DNA of 64,000 nucleotides from Gemmatimonadaceae bacterium (GTDB taxonomy: Bacteria; Gemmatimonadota; Gemmatimonadetes; Gemmatimonadales; Gemmatimonadaceae), in assembly GCA_025930755.1 (NCBI GenBank), contig JAICOJ010000003.1, positions 1-64,000 of the forward strand, written 5' to 3'. The notes under the pieces are model-generated. The model was not told the origin of the DNA, searched no databases, and saw only the letters and a list, made by a program, of their open reading frames with translations. Below are positions 9,625 through 18,737 of the stretch, piece by piece; position 1 is the first letter of the stretch; the number at the start of each line of letters is the position of its first letter. The translations under genes were made by a program, and so were the position numbers.

Positions 9625-10632
9625 TCACGTGCGGGTCACTGGAACCGGCACGAACCCGCCGGGTCCCTGGTCGACGCGTGGCGCGACATCACGCGGCACT
9701 TTGTCCCGAGCTCGAGCACGCTCGAAGATTTCCATCCATTCACGGAAGCGGCGGGAAATGCGAGACACCGCCGCCTGGCGCGTGGCCCTCTTCGCGACCA
9801 AGTCGGCGATCGGGTCCCAGAAGGTTGTCCGCCCAACGGCAAAACCGACGAAACCGGCAACCGATGCCGCGGTCTCGAGCCAGCGCGATACGCTTCTTGG
9901 ATCGGCGCCGCTGCCGAGTACGATGCAGCTGACCTCATCCCGACCACCCCGCCGGGCCGCGGCGGCAACGCGCTCGCAGTCCTGACGCCGGTCGAGCCCT
10001 TCCACCTTCCAGATGTCCGGCTCGATCCCCGCGTCCTGCAGTGTGGTAATCGCCCGAACCGTGAGCTCCGGCCGCATCCACATATCGTAATCCGTCTCGA
10101 GTGCCTCAGCGCGATGACGCTGCGCGTCAGTGGGCGGCACCAGGAGCTCGAACATGAACAGCTGGCCCGCTGATTGGCAGTACTCGGAAAGCCGCCGCAG
10201 CCGAGCGATCTGGCGGTCGTTCATTGCCGGATCGTCCTCCGGGTTGTAGCGGACCAGGGCCTTCGCGAACGTCGGCGAGAAGGCTGCGATGTGCTGTGCG
10301 AACGCCTCGCCATACTCGAGCTCGAACTCCGCCGAGCCACTTTTCTCGACGGGAAGCGCGGTCACGTGCCCGTTTGCGACCGCGCCCCGCAAGATCTCGG
10401 CGCCGAATTCCTCGTCGACGAGAACCCCGGCACTTCCGATCGAGACATCGCGGTCGGCCGCATCCAGAAACCCATCGTAGATCACTCGCTTGCTGTCGGC
10501 GACCATTCGATGTTGCTGCGCGGTGAGCTGGCCTGTGAGATGGAACATTCCCGCGACGTAGGAATGGCGGTGATCGAACGGCAGGAGATATAGTGGGCGC
10601 GCGTAGCCACGACGCATGAGTGGATTACGCAT
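9625..10632 (-). CDS. stand-alone DUF2090 aldolase-like protein
   Basis: 335 aa. [11 protein letters not shown] at the N-terminus and the TIM-barrel-like segments ([62 protein letters not shown]) match DUF2090. In many Proteobacteria DUF2090 is the C-terminal half of IolC, the inositol-catabolic kinase, and is related to class I 2-deoxy-5-keto-gluconate-6-phosphate aldolases. The Lys in KVEGLD is a candidate Schiff-base residue. No kinase half and no other iol gene are present. The start overlaps the end of folE by 8 bp, so the two are translationally linked; an ATG five codons further in is an alternative. It is the last gene of the operon. Confidence 0.75.
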   Translation of the reverse strand: MRNPLMRRGYARPLYLLPFDHRHSYVAGMFHLTGQLTAQQHRMVADSKRVIYDGFLDAADRDVSIGSAGVLVDEEFGAEILRGAVANGHVTALPVEKSGSAEFELEYGEAFAQHIAAFSPTFAKALVRYNPEDDPAMNDRQIARLRRLSEYCQSAGQLFMFELLVPPTDAQRHRAEALETDYDMWMRPELTVRAITTLQDAGIEPDIWKVEGLDRRQDCERVAAAARRGGRDEVSCIVLGSGADPRSVSRWLETAASVAGFVGFAVGRTTFWDPIADLVAKRATRQAAVSRISRRFREWMEIFERARARDKVPRDVAPRVDQGPGGFVPVPVTRT

Positions 10633-11263
10633 GCTGATGCGCCAGTCGGAGGAATTCGTCGCGCGTCATCGGGCACTCGCGGAATTGACCGCGCAGAGCG
10701 CTCGTGATGGTCCTGGAGTTCTGCTTCTCCACACCCCGCATCATCATGCAGAGGTGGACCGCCTCGATCACGACGCCCACGCCGCGGGGGCGTAGCGCCT
10801 GTTCAATCGCCTGCGCTATCTGCTCGGTGAGCCGCTCCTGCACCTGAAGGCGCCGAGCGAAGACCTCGACGATCCGCGGCAGCTTCGACAGGCCAACGAT
10901 CCGGCCATTGGGGATGTAGGCGATGTGCGCCCTCCCGAAGAACGGAAGCATGTGGTGCTCGCACATCGAGTAGAGCTCGATGTCGCGAACGACGACCATG
11001 CTCTCGTGGGTCTCCTCGAAGAGCGCATCGCCGAGAACATCATTGACGTCCTCGCCGTACCCGCGCATCAGCCAGGCGAGCGACTTCGCGACTCGCTCCG
11101 GTGTCTTGACGAGCCCGTCGCGGTCCGGATCCTCGCCCAGGAGCTCGAGCTGACGTCGCACCAGACCCGCGAATTCATCGATGGGGCCCTGCTCGCGCAA
11201 TCGCGATATCGGCGGCACGAGCTCGCGCGGCTCCGGGGATGCGTGCATGGCGAGGGAGCGCAT
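10625..11263 (-). CDS. folE: GTP cyclohydrolase I
   Basis: 212 aa from the ATG at 11263, which has GAGGTGA six bases upstream inside the end of the preceding gene. It converts GTP to 7,8-dihydroneopterin triphosphate, the first step to folate, tetrahydrobiopterin and some 7-deazapurines. [12 protein letters not shown] gives Cys101 and His104, and [13 protein letters not shown] gives Cys172; the 71-residue spacing matches the zinc ligands of the zinc-dependent FolE family. [17 protein letters not shown] and [20 protein letters not shown] are family signatures. Its place after a Rieske reductase and before a DUF2090 protein is unusual for folE. Confidence 0.96.
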   Translation of the reverse strand: MRSLAMHASPEPRELVPPISRLREQGPIDEFAGLVRRQLELLGEDPDRDGLVKTPERVAKSLAWLMRGYGEDVNDVLGDALFEETHESMVVVRDIELYSMCEHHMLPFFGRAHIAYIPNGRIVGLSKLPRIVEVFARRLQVQERLTEQIAQAIEQALRPRGVGVVIEAVHLCMMMRGVEKQNSRTITSALRGQFRECPMTRDEFLRLAHQHA

Positions 11264-11268
11264 CGCGG

Positions 11269-12852
11269 TCACCTCGCGGCGCTCGCGAGCGATTCGCCAG
11301 CGACCCGCTCCATGGCGAGCTCGGCCAACAGGCTCGTCCGGTCGCGTCCAACCGTCGCCACCGCCAGGATGTCGTCGCCACGCCTGAACGTCGCCGCGCA
11401 ATCGCGCGCCGCAAGATCTCCCGTGAGCTGGATATCATCCCACCGCTCGGCGTGCCCGACGTACGAGATGGACAGGTCGTAGTGGTTGCTCCAGAAGAAC
11501 GGCACCGCATCGAATGATTCGGCCGCGCCGAGGATATTGCGGGCTGCGGTTTGCCCCTGGCGCTGCGCCACCACCCAGTGCTCGACGCGGAGTCGACCTC
11601 CACCGCGCGCATCGGGCCACGACGCGATGTCACCAGCCGCGAAGACACCCGGCGCGCTGGTCTCGAGATACTCGTTGACCTCGATACCCCGACGGACCGC
11701 GAGACCAGCGTCCGCGGCGAGGTCGGTGTTGAGCCTTACGCCGATCCCCGCCACGACGAGGTCGGCTGGAATCCACTCGCCGTTCTCGAGGGTGACGGAG
11801 TCTCCAGTGATCTCAGCGGCGGTATGTCCCAGGTGGAACACAACGCCGTGCTCTTCATGCACCGCGCGGATGAACGCTCCGAGCTCGGGTCCCATCACCC
11901 GCTCGAGAGGGATGCGCTCCGGCGCCACGACATGCACTTCGACTCCACGCGCACGAAGCGAGGCCGCCACCTCGAGGCCGATGAAGCTCGCTCCGAGCAC
12001 GACGGCGTGGTGCGCCCGCTGTGCGGCGGCGATGATCGCGCGGCTATCAGCCACCGTTCGCAGGTAGTGCACGTGCTGCACGCCAGGAATCGCGCCGGGG
12101 AGACGTGCCGGCGCCGCGCCCGTCGCGATGAGGAGCGCGTCCCACGTCAGCGTGCGTCCGTCCGTCATCATGACGGACTTTGCGCCCACGTCGATGCTGC
12201 TGGCGCGCGTGCCGCGAATCAGATCGATGCCGTGGCCGTGATAGAAGTCGACCGACCGCAGCGGGAGCCACTCCTCCGGCGCGGTCCCCGCGAGATAGTC
12301 CTTGGAGAGGTTCGGTCGGTCATAGGGCGCATCAGGATCGCCGTCCACCAGGGTGATGGCTCCGGCGAACCCTTCCCGGCGCAGTGTCTCCGCCGCCGCG
12401 CTTCCGGCGGCGCCGGCTCCGATGATGAGAACCGAGTCCGGACGATCACTCACCCGCGCCGGTCGGGTGGACTCGTTAGGGACATTCGCCAGGTCGGCAT
12501 CCCGCGGCTCGATCTTTCCGCGAACGAACACCGTGTCACCCGACAGCTCGACATCCCACCGGGGTAGCGGGCGGAGAGCCGGTGCCCTCAGCGCATCGCC
12601 AGTGCGAGCGCTGAAACAGGCGTGATGCCACGGACAGCGCACCGTCTCACCGACGACGATTCCCTCGACGAGAGGAGCGCCGTAATGCGTACACGTCGCG
12701 CCGACGGCGAAGAACCCGTCTCCGGCGCGAACGAGAAGCACCGCCTCGCCCAACGCGTGGCCCGCCAGTGCTGCTCCGTCGGCGAGAGAATCGGCCGGAA
12801 TACCCGTGGAAAGGTCGGGCCCGGTCAATTGCGTTTGCTGATCACTCACCAC
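11269..12852 (-). CDS. Rieske / FAD-dependent pyridine nucleotide reductase fusion
   Basis: 527 aa, two parts. Residues 10-115 are a Rieske ferredoxin domain: CTHYGAPL (Cys54, His56) and CPWHHACF (Cys73, His76) bind a [2Fe-2S] cluster. Residues 138-527 are a FAD/NAD(P)H reductase of the AIF/ferredoxin-reductase type, with FAD motif [15 protein letters not shown], GAxPARLPG, NAD motif [16 protein letters not shown], and [11 protein letters not shown] near the C-terminus. There is no signal peptide, so it is cytoplasmic. It probably moves electrons from NAD(P)H through FAD to the Rieske cluster and on to an unknown acceptor. It lies between a periplasmic di-haem cytochrome gene and folE; five bases separate it from folE. 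Confidence 0.9.
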   Translation of the reverse strand: MVSDQQTQLTGPDLSTGIPADSLADGAALAGHALGEAVLLVRAGDGFFAVGATCTHYGAPLVEGIVVGETVRCPWHHACFSARTGDALRAPALRPLPRWDVELSGDTVFVRGKIEPRDADLANVPNESTRPARVSDRPDSVLIIGAGAAGSAAAETLRREGFAGAITLVDGDPDAPYDRPNLSKDYLAGTAPEEWLPLRSVDFYHGHGIDLIRGTRASSIDVGAKSVMMTDGRTLTWDALLIATGAAPARLPGAIPGVQHVHYLRTVADSRAIIAAAQRAHHAVVLGASFIGLEVAASLRARGVEVHVVAPERIPLERVMGPELGAFIRAVHEEHGVVFHLGHTAAEITGDSVTLENGEWIPADLVVAGIGVRLNTDLAADAGLAVRRGIEVNEYLETSAPGVFAAGDIASWPDARGGGRLRVEHWVVAQRQGQTAARNILGAAESFDAVPFFWSNHYDLSISYVGHAERWDDIQLTGDLAARDCAATFRRGDDILAVATVGRDRTSLLAELAMERVAGESLASAAR

Positions 12853-12875
12853 GACCTCGCATCATCGGGAGAAGT

Positions 12876-14072
12876 TCAAAGCGACTTGAGATACTCGACT
12901 AGGTCACGCTTCTGCTGCTCGGTGAGTCCGAGCGCACGGACCCGGTTGTAATGCTCCACGACCTCGCCGAGCGTTGCCGCGCTGCCGTCGTGGAAGTACG
13001 GCGGATGCTGCCAGAGCCCACGCAGCGGAGTCGTGCGATACGCCTTCTGCGTCGTCCTCGCGGCGTAGCGCGGATCCATCCCCGTCTCACTGGGCGCGTG
13101 CAGGATTCCGGCGTTGACGTCGGTCAATAGGCTCCCGGCGTGGCACGAGGCGCAGCCCGCTTCACCCTCGAACAGGGCCTCTCCGCGCGTCGCGGCGGCG
13201 ACGTCGAAGCTGCCGGGAGGAGGTGGCGGCTTGCGAAGGCTCAGCTGGTACTCCCGGAGCGCGGCCAGCTTCGGCGTGACGAGATCCGGCGTCTGGATGA
13301 TCTCAACGCCGAGCCGAGGATCGCTGAAGTTGCCCTGTCCATGCATCTGCGTGACGGCGACGTATGCATTCCAATACGACACCGGTCCCTCGGCGGTGAA
13401 CGTTTCCTTGTCGACACCGAGGAGGCCATACGCCGGAGGCAACACGAGCGGCGTGCTCAGGCCGTCGAAGTTGAAGCGTGGATCGTAGAGTCCCGGCCCC
13501 CACGAGTTGTAAACGGCTTTCTGCGCCGGCGTGAGCGCGGGGGAAAGGGCGACGATCGCACCTGGGTTGAGCGTCGTGTTCGCCCAGCCGTCCTGTCGGC
13601 TCCCGATCCCGGGCGCGAACGAGTTGTCGACCGTCGAGTGACAGAGGGCGCAGGTGATGCCGACACGAACGAGCGTGTCGCGTCCGCCTAACGTCTGCAC
13701 CTCTCCCTTGACGCCGAGGACGGCGTTCAGCCTGAGAAGCGCAAGGGTCGTCGCGGTGCTGTTGAGATCCACCTGGCCAGCGGCGAGCGCCGCCTTGACC
13801 TCGGCGGGCAGCGCGTCGGCGTCGACCTTCAGACCCACCGAGAGCGCCACCGCTGGCGTCACCGACTGCTGGATGACCTCGTGCATTCGGAGCGTGTCCG
13901 TCCAGAACTTTTCGTCGCCGAACGTGTCGAACCGAAAAATTTCCTTGCCCTGGGCGACGAGCGCGGGATCGAGGAAGCGCTCACGCGGCCCGATGGGCCG
14001 GTCGCATGCAGCGAGCACTGCGACCGACACCATCATCCCGGTGAGGCCCGCTCGTGTGCGGGAGCACCTCAT
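12876..14072 (-). CDS. di-haem c-type cytochrome, MauG/cytochrome c peroxidase-like lipoprotein
   Basis: 398 aa. The N-terminus ends VLAAC (lipobox, Cys23), so the mature protein is probably a lipoprotein outside the cytoplasm. Two haem c motifs are visible: CALCH (141-145) and CASCH (307-311). The C-terminal segment LRGLWQHPPYFHDGSAATLG with VVEHYN is typical of di-haem peroxidases and MauG relatives. The first haem domain is unusually extended and no Trp-bridge motif could be assigned, so peroxidase activity is uncertain. It overlaps the preceding DUF4142 gene by ATGA. Confidence 0.88.
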   Translation of the reverse strand: MRCSRTRAGLTGMMVSVAVLAACDRPIGPRERFLDPALVAQGKEIFRFDTFGDEKFWTDTLRMHEVIQQSVTPAVALSVGLKVDADALPAEVKAALAAGQVDLNSTATTLALLRLNAVLGVKGEVQTLGGRDTLVRVGITCALCHSTVDNSFAPGIGSRQDGWANTTLNPGAIVALSPALTPAQKAVYNSWGPGLYDPRFNFDGLSTPLVLPPAYGLLGVDKETFTAEGPVSYWNAYVAVTQMHGQGNFSDPRLGVEIIQTPDLVTPKLAALREYQLSLRKPPPPPGSFDVAAATRGEALFEGEAGCASCHAGSLLTDVNAGILHAPSETGMDPRYAARTTQKAYRTTPLRGLWQHPPYFHDGSAATLGEVVEHYNRVRALGLTEQQKRDLVEYLKSL

Positions 14073-14671
14073 TTGCGGGCGAGCTGCTTCTCGAGCCCCT
14101 GGGCGGCGAGCATGTGCGCCTCGAATGCCGGAGCGACCTTCACGACCAGCGCGCGCAGCTCCTCGTTGCGAATGGCGGGTAGCAACGTGCTCTTGACGGC
14201 GTCGATCACCGACTTGTGAAAGGCGGCCTCGTGCTGGAGGAAGGCGCGATCGAAATCCGCTCCACTCTTGGCCCGCAGCGAGGCCATCGCCTGTGCGTGC
14301 GCCTTCGCCGCGGCGTCGTCCTTCGGCGGGGTAGGTGTTACTCCAAGCTTCGCGGCGAGATCGCGACCAATCTGACGGACCTGCTCATGGTCCCGGGCCA
14401 ACATCTCGCCGAACGCGCGGACTTCCCTGGAGTGCCCACGCTCAGCGGCGAGCAGGCCGGTTTCGATGTCCGCCGTATTAGCGGCATCGAAGATCGCGAC
14501 GATCGTCGCGTCGTCGAGCGCGGCCCCATCGCTCGGCCTGGAGCGAGCGGAAAGCTCCACCGCGACGGCCAAAATGAGCGCGGCCGCGATGGCCAGCCAA
14601 AGGATCAGGCGACGGCGGCGAGTGCCTGGTTCGCGGTACTGCTGCAAAGGCGCTACGGTGAACTTTCTCAT
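14069..14671 (-). CDS. DUF4142 membrane-anchored protein
   Basis: 200 aa from the ATG at 14671, preceded by GGGGAGGAC. One transmembrane helix (about residues 22-42) is followed by a periplasmic helical domain with DATIVAIFDAANTADIETG and the HEAAFHKSVIDAV helix, typical of DUF4142. That domain is a ferritin-like four-helix fold of unknown function, often linked to stress. Acidic residues and histidines (AERGHSREV, ARDHEQV, LQHEAAFH) are spaced as in possible metal sites. It is the first gene of the operon regulated from 14.7 kb. Confidence 0.82.
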   Translation of the reverse strand: MRKFTVAPLQQYREPGTRRRRLILWLAIAAALILAVAVELSARSRPSDGAALDDATIVAIFDAANTADIETGLLAAERGHSREVRAFGEMLARDHEQVRQIGRDLAAKLGVTPTPPKDDAAAKAHAQAMASLRAKSGADFDRAFLQHEAAFHKSVIDAVKSTLLPAIRNEELRALVVKVAPAFEAHMLAAQGLEKQLARK

Positions 14672-14708
14672 AAGTCCTCCCCTTGAGAGTTGAAAGGCTG
14701 GTATGGCG

Positions 14709-14783
14709 AGGATAGGGTGCTTTCCACAATATGTCAAGTAATATCTTGAGTTATTTGACAGTGTACGTGGCAAATGGTATCTT
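14709..14783. promoter_or_regulatory. divergent promoters with shared palindromic operator
   Basis: On the plus strand TTGACA (14755-14760), a 17-bp spacer and TATCTT (14778-14783) form a sigma70-type promoter for the regulator at 14811. On the minus strand TTGACA (complement of 14732-14737), 17 bp and TATCCT (complement of 14709-14714) form a promoter for the DUF4142 operon. The two -35 boxes are the outer ends of a 29-bp AT-rich inverted repeat (14732-14760) with arms TGTCAAGTAA and TTATTTGACA, one mismatch. A dimer bound there would occlude both promoters, so mutual autoregulation by the adjacent regulator is the natural reading. Confidence 0.82.
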
Positions 14784-14810
14784 AGGCCCCGTCAGACAGG
14801 AGCCAGGCTT

Positions 14811-15479
14811 GTGACGACCCCAATTCTGAACATGCGTTTTCTCCAGACGACCCGCGGAAAGATCGTGACCGCGCTGCGCCGTGGCGCGCGCACCGTGGAA
14901 GACCTGGCGCGGTCGCTCGGCCTGACGGACAACGCGGTTCGCGCGCATCTCTCGACCCTCGAGCGCGATGGCCTGGTACGGGCGGAGGGGGTGCGGCGCG
15001 GGCCCGGGGCTGGAAAGCCGGCAACGCTCTACGAAGTGCCCCGCGACGTCGAGCCCCTCTTTTCGCGCGCGTATGCCCCCGTTCTGGGCGCCCTTCTCGA
15101 CGAGCTAGCCGAGGAGTTGCCGGCCGAACGCAGGGTCAATGTGATGCGGGCGGTCGGGCGCCGGCTGGCGGCTGGTCTCGGCCGACCGACGGGGGAACCG
15201 CCCGAAGCGCGAGCTCAGGCCGCTGTCGCCCTACTCAACGCGCTGGGTGGCGATGCACAGCTCGAGGAGCACGAGGACAAGCTCGTGATTCGCGGCGCCG
15301 GGTGCCCACTCTCGGCCGCGACGTCGCGCCGGCCGGAAGTATGCCGGGCGGTGGAAGCGTTGCTGACGGAGGTTGTCGGCAGCCCGGTCAGAGAATGCTG
15401 CGCGCATGGGGATCGACCGCGCTGCTGCTTCGACGTGCTCGGCGAAGACTACCAGCGCAAGCCCCCGACGGCGGCGTGA
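14811..15479 (+). CDS. SufR-like winged-helix regulator with C-terminal cysteines
   Basis: 222 aa from a GTG with CAGGAG upstream. Residues 10-75 are a winged helix (TVEDLARSLGLTDNAVRAHL as recognition region, then a basic wing ending ATLYEV). The C-terminal half has GCPLSAA, PEVC, RECC and PRCC with Cys165, 178, 196, 197, 205 and 206. The 165-x12-178 spacing and a third Cys near 205 resemble SufR, the [4Fe-4S]-binding repressor of Fe-S assembly genes. It is divergent from, and probably controls, a cytochrome/Rieske operon rather than suf genes. The ligand (Fe-S, NO or redox) is inferred, not shown. Confidence 0.82.
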   Translation: MTTPILNMRFLQTTRGKIVTALRRGARTVEDLARSLGLTDNAVRAHLSTLERDGLVRAEGVRRGPGAGKPATLYEVPRDVEPLFSRAYAPVLGALLDELAEELPAERRVNVMRAVGRRLAAGLGRPTGEPPEARAQAAVALLNALGGDAQLEEHEDKLVIRGAGCPLSAATSRRPEVCRAVEALLTEVVGSPVRECCAHGDRPRCCFDVLGEDYQRKPPTAA

Positions 15480-15608
15480 GAGTGGCGCCTGGCAGTTGCG
15501 CTCAAGCGATCCGCGCGGTTGCGGCGCTCCCTTCGTGAGAGCGCCACCCCACACATTCGGTTTCCGAGAAGATGCACGTTCGCGTCGTCAGTTCGGCATC
15601 AGCCTGAT

Positions 15609-16361
15609 CTAACGTGCGAGATACCCTCCGTCGACCGGGTAATACGCGCCAGTGACGAACCCCGCCTGGTCGCTGCTCAGCCAGACGACGAGATCGGCGA
15701 CCTCCTCGGGGCGACCCAGGCGGCCGATGGGGTGCAGCTCGATGAGCGCGGCTTTCACCTTCGGGGAGAGGGAGTCCAACAGCGGCGTGTCGATGTAGCC
15801 GGGACCGACGGCGTTCACGCGGATTCCCTGCTCCGCAACCTCGAGCGCCGCGGTCTGCGTGAGGCCGAGCACGCCGTGCTTCGCGGCGACGTAGCCGGCC
15901 GACCCCTTCGTTCCAACCTGGCCGAGGATCGACGCCATGTTCACGATTGCGCCTCCGCCCGCCTGAAGCATGCGCGGAATCTGCGCCTGCATCGCGTAGA
16001 ACACACCTGAGAGGTTCACGTCGATGACCTTGCGCCATCCCTCGACGCTCATGGCCGCGACGAAGTTCAGCTCACCGCCGATTCCCGCGTTGTTACAGGC
16101 GATGTGCAGTGCGCCGAAACGGTCGACCGCCGCCTGCGCCAGCGCCGCGTGGTCCGTCGGGCTCGACGCGTCGGCGCGCACGAACACCGCGTCGGTTCCC
16201 GAGGCCTTCTCCTTCACGAGGCGAACGGTCTCCTTGCCAGCATCCTCGGCGATGTCGGAGACGATGACCCGTGCCCCTTCGCGCGCGTACGCGAGCGCCA
16301 CGGCGCGACCGATTCCAGACCCCGCACCGGTCACGATCGCCGACTTCCCTTTCAAGAGCAT
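15609..16361 (-). CDS. short-chain dehydrogenase/reductase (SDR)
   Basis: 250 aa, the usual length for a classical SDR. TGAGSGIGRAVA is the NAD(P) motif TGxxxGIG. NNAGIGG, NMASILGQVG (catalytic Ser) and YVAAKHGV (catalytic YxxxK) complete the active site, and PGYIDTPL follows. The SDIAED stretch after strand 2 has Asp at the position that favours NAD(H) over NADP(H). The substrate is unknown. It ends PVDGGYLAR, a normal SDR C-terminus. It lies 22 bp downstream of the SnoaL-like gene on the same strand, so the two may be co-transcribed. Confidence 0.92.
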   Translation of the reverse strand: MLLKGKSAIVTGAGSGIGRAVALAYAREGARVIVSDIAEDAGKETVRLVKEKASGTDAVFVRADASSPTDHAALAQAAVDRFGALHIACNNAGIGGELNFVAAMSVEGWRKVIDVNLSGVFYAMQAQIPRMLQAGGGAIVNMASILGQVGTKGSAGYVAAKHGVLGLTQTAALEVAEQGIRVNAVGPGYIDTPLLDSLSPKVKAALIELHPIGRLGRPEEVADLVVWLSSDQAGFVTGAYYPVDGGYLAR

Positions 16362-16383
16362 GAAGGTGTCCGTTCGCTAGGTG

Positions 16384-16908
16384 CTACTTACCGAGTCCGA
16401 TTTGCTTCGTGAAGCCGACGAGGTCGTAGAACAGGTTCTCCTCGATGATCTGGCCCTTGTCATCCCAGTGCGCGACCGTGCAGAAGTCGACCTCGAAGGA
16501 TTTGCCCGTCGGTGGAATCTCCTTCCCATCGGGTCCCTTCATCGGTCCGGTCATCGTGCCAGTGAAGCGCGCAATCGAGCACGTCCAATCGCCGGACGCG
16601 AAGAAGGTCTTGTATGGCCGGTTGTCCAGATGCTGGTCCGGGAACGTCTTGAAGAAGTCGAGCGCCTCTTGCCGGTGCGCGTCGATACCGTGAGTCGGAG
16701 GCTGGCCCGGCCACCTGACCACGACATCGTCCCTGTGGCGCTTCGCGAACGTCTCCACGTCCTGCGCATTCCACGCGTCGTCGAGCGTCTGCATCAGCTC
16801 CATGTTGCGGGCGGCACGTCCTTGGCTCGTGATATCCTCGGCCCCCGTCCGCCGGACACTCTGATCCTCGCCACTCTCTAGTGGAACGCTGCGCTCCTCG
16901 AATCTCAT
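16384..16908 (-). CDS. SnoaL-like / NTF2-fold protein
   Basis: 174 aa from the ATG at 16908 (GGAGAG upstream). DDAWNAQDVETFAKRHRDDV and VVRWPGQPPTHG, then DFFKTFPDQH, DWTCSIARFTGTMTGPM and IIEENLFYDLVGFTKQIGLG form the cone-shaped NTF2-like fold typical of SnoaL polyketide cyclases and ester cyclases. Most bacterial copies have no known substrate. The first 35 residues are a poorly conserved leader without signal-peptide character, so a later start is possible. It precedes the SDR gene; a joint role in modifying a small carbonyl compound is a guess from proximity only. Confidence 0.75.
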   Translation of the reverse strand: MRFEERSVPLESGEDQSVRRTGAEDITSQGRAARNMELMQTLDDAWNAQDVETFAKRHRDDVVVRWPGQPPTHGIDAHRQEALDFFKTFPDQHLDNRPYKTFFASGDWTCSIARFTGTMTGPMKGPDGKEIPPTGKSFEVDFCTVAHWDDKGQIIEENLFYDLVGFTKQIGLGK

Positions 16909-17104
16909 GTGCGCTCTCCGGGATTGTATCGTGGTTCGTTCCGATGCGCGGTATCGCCGTCGTATCGAGTATCGGCCAGCTCGACACACGAGAGCAGAGC
17001 AACAGCGAGGATTACGCCACCTGGGAAGTTGGTATGGCATCCTCCGCTAGTTTTTGAACGGGAGAGTGTTGGCCGGGCACGATTCACCGACGAGGAGATG
17101 ATCC

Positions 17105-17503
17105 ATGGTTCAGGGAGCACCCCGCACATGGCTCCGCATCGAAGGCCTCTTTGCATTTGCCCTGGCGCTCGCCCTGTACGCCGAGGCGCCGCGGGGCTGG
17201 CTTCTCTTCGGCGCACTGTTTTTCGTGCCGGATGTCTCCTTTCTCGGGTATCTCGCGGGACCGCGCACCGGTGCGATCGTCTACAACCTCGCGCACTCGT
17301 ATGCGCTGCCCCTCGCGCTTAGCCTGAGTGCGCTCGTCCTCGAATTCACGGGCATCACTCCCTTCGCGCTCATCTGGGTGGCGCACATCGGGTTTGACCG
17401 TGCGCTCGGGTACGGGTTGAAGTATCCGTCGGCCTTCCGCGATACGCATCTCGGACCGATCGGTCGTGAAGGGCGCGCGAGTCTGTCTTCGCCCGCCGCA
17501 TGA
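17105..17503 (+). CDS. DUF4260 membrane protein
   Basis: 132 aa from an ATG with GAGGAG seven bases upstream. Three or four hydrophobic segments are present. PDVSFLGYLAGPRTGAIVYN, then AHSYALPLAL, HIGFDRALGYGLKYP and FRDTHLGPIG are the conserved motifs of the DUF4260 family of small integral membrane proteins. The function is unknown. The gene stands alone, divergent from the SnoaL-like gene. Confidence 0.82.
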   Translation: MVQGAPRTWLRIEGLFAFALALALYAEAPRGWLLFGALFFVPDVSFLGYLAGPRTGAIVYNLAHSYALPLALSLSALVLEFTGITPFALIWVAHIGFDRALGYGLKYPSAFRDTHLGPIGREGRASLSSPAA

Positions 17504-17664
17504 CTACCGCATTCCCCGCTTCCGAGTACGAGGATGTCGTAGCGGTCAGCCTTGGGCACGTGCCACCTCTCGGCGAATTGACACGGCTTCCGTAATGAAA
17601 TCTGTTCGTTGGGCGCACGCGCGCCTCGGATCACTGCCGTCGGCTACGATGATCTCGACGACGT

Positions 17665-17889
17665 CTATTCCGCCAGAAGCTCATCCCATAACGCGACACG
17701 CTCTGCGGTGATCTGATTCGGCGGCGCCGTCCGGTAGCGTTCAGGGATCGGCCCGATGGGGAACCCGCCGCCGTAGCGGTGCGTGCCATCAGGGCGTCTC
17801 GCCGGATAGTGCACGAAGATCTGACCGGCATGCGCGGAATAGCCTAGCCCGACCGAGTCGAATCGCATGTCGCTGTTGTACGCGTACAT
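17665..17889 (-). CDS. small hypothetical protein
   Basis: 74 aa from the ATG at 17889; a TTG at 17898 is also possible. The sequence reads like a real soluble protein (MYAYNSDMRFDSVGLGYSAH, then YGGGFPIGPIPERYRTAP, ending ERVALWDELLAE) rather than the Arg/Ala/Pro-rich shadow frames around it. No family is recognised and no ribosome binding site is convincing. A competing longer frame on the same strand (18049 to 17789) has shadow-like composition at its end. The 17504-17664 and 17890-18081 flanks hold nothing I can name. Confidence 0.4.
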   Translation of the reverse strand: MYAYNSDMRFDSVGLGYSAHAGQIFVHYPARRPDGTHRYGGGFPIGPIPERYRTAPPNQITAERVALWDELLAE

Positions 17890-18081
17890 GGTGGACAATC
17901 AGCGATGGTGATTCCCGAAAGATTGACGCCGTTCGCGCCTCGACGCGAGCCGTGGAGGATGCCAACGAGCCCATGACGAGGACGCATGCTGCTCCTGGTA
18001 TAGGGACGAGTATCGTCTGACCGACACCGATGCGGATACGCTTCGCCATTGAACGAACGAGGCGCGTCCGCAGGGCGTGGG

Positions 18082-18459
18082 TTATCGATCGGGGCGGCGC
18101 GACGACGTTCGCTCCTCGAGCGGAGCATCCTGCCGGGCGAGTACTCCAGCGAGCGCGTCTCGCCGCTCGATGCCCTGCACCTCGGCTCCCGACACGTACG
18201 CGGCGCGGGCAAGCAGCTGAGAGGCCGCGGAGAGCGTGAGGAGCATCAGCATGATCGTAAGAACACCGGGCCATGGCGTCGAAGTGCCACCGGCAACGAG
18301 CGTCCCGCCAACGACGAGGCAGACGCCAATGCCGCCGGCTTTCGTCGCCGCGTGCATTCGCTGAAGGACGTCGGGGAGTCGCGCCACCCCAATCGCGGCA
18401 ATCGTAATGAACGCGACGCCGATGATCAGCATGATCGAGGCGCTCACCATCCGGATCAC
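18082..18459 (-). CDS. mrpG: Mrp antiporter subunit G
   Basis: 125 aa from the GTG at 18459 (GTGA overlap with the end of mrpF; an ATG three codons later is possible). Three transmembrane helices (residues about 5-25, 40-60, 65-85) with ARLPDVLQRMHAATKAGGIG, the signature of the MnhG/MrpG family. The C-terminal 40 residues are a hydrophilic tail longer than in many homologues. It is part of the heteromultimeric Na+(K+)/H+ antiporter in the cytoplasmic membrane. It is the last gene of the operon. Confidence 0.9.
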   Translation of the reverse strand: MIRMVSASIMLIIGVAFITIAAIGVARLPDVLQRMHAATKAGGIGVCLVVGGTLVAGGTSTPWPGVLTIMLMLLTLSAASQLLARAAYVSGAEVQGIERRDALAGVLARQDAPLEERTSSRRPDR

Positions 18460-18737
18460 CGGCGGTTTCCTTTGCGCTCGAGAAACGCCGCGACCGCGCA
18501 CGTCGAAACAAAGTTGATGAGAACGACGCCCAAACCGATATCGAGGAAGGCGCTTCGGTCAGTCGAGAGCGCCGCGAGCGCAGAGAAGCACACGACGACG
18601 GCCGTCAGCATGTCGAGCGCCACGAAACGATCGGCGTATCCCGGGCCTTTGATCATGCGATAGGCCGCGAGGGCGAACGGAACAGCGAGCACAGCGATCA
18701 GAATTTCTGGCACAATCGCGAACGCGGAGTCCATCAC
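18456..18737 (-). CDS. mrpF: Mrp antiporter subunit F
   Basis: 93 aa, three transmembrane helices. YRMIKGPGYADRFVALDMLT is the conserved MrpF/MnhF motif (GPxxxDRxxALD), followed by VLINFVSTCAVAAFLER. It overlaps mrpE by ATGA at its start and mrpG by GTGA at its end, so translation of the three is coupled. In structures of related complexes this small subunit sits between the MrpA and MrpD antiporter modules. Confidence 0.93.
   Translation of the reverse strand: MMDSAFAIVPEILIAVLAVPFALAAYRMIKGPGYADRFVALDMLTAVVVCFSALAALSTDRSAFLDIGLGVVLINFVSTCAVAAFLERKGNRR

Noticed and set aside
14811-15479. Regulator as true SufR controlling Fe-S assembly
   Set aside because: No suf or isc genes are adjacent; only the cysteine spacing supports the comparison, so it is called SufR-like.
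17789-18049. Minus-strand frame of about 86 codons overlapping the 74-aa small protein
   Set aside because: No ribosome binding site, and the composition turns Arg-rich at the end. The other frame reads better, though both remain uncertain.
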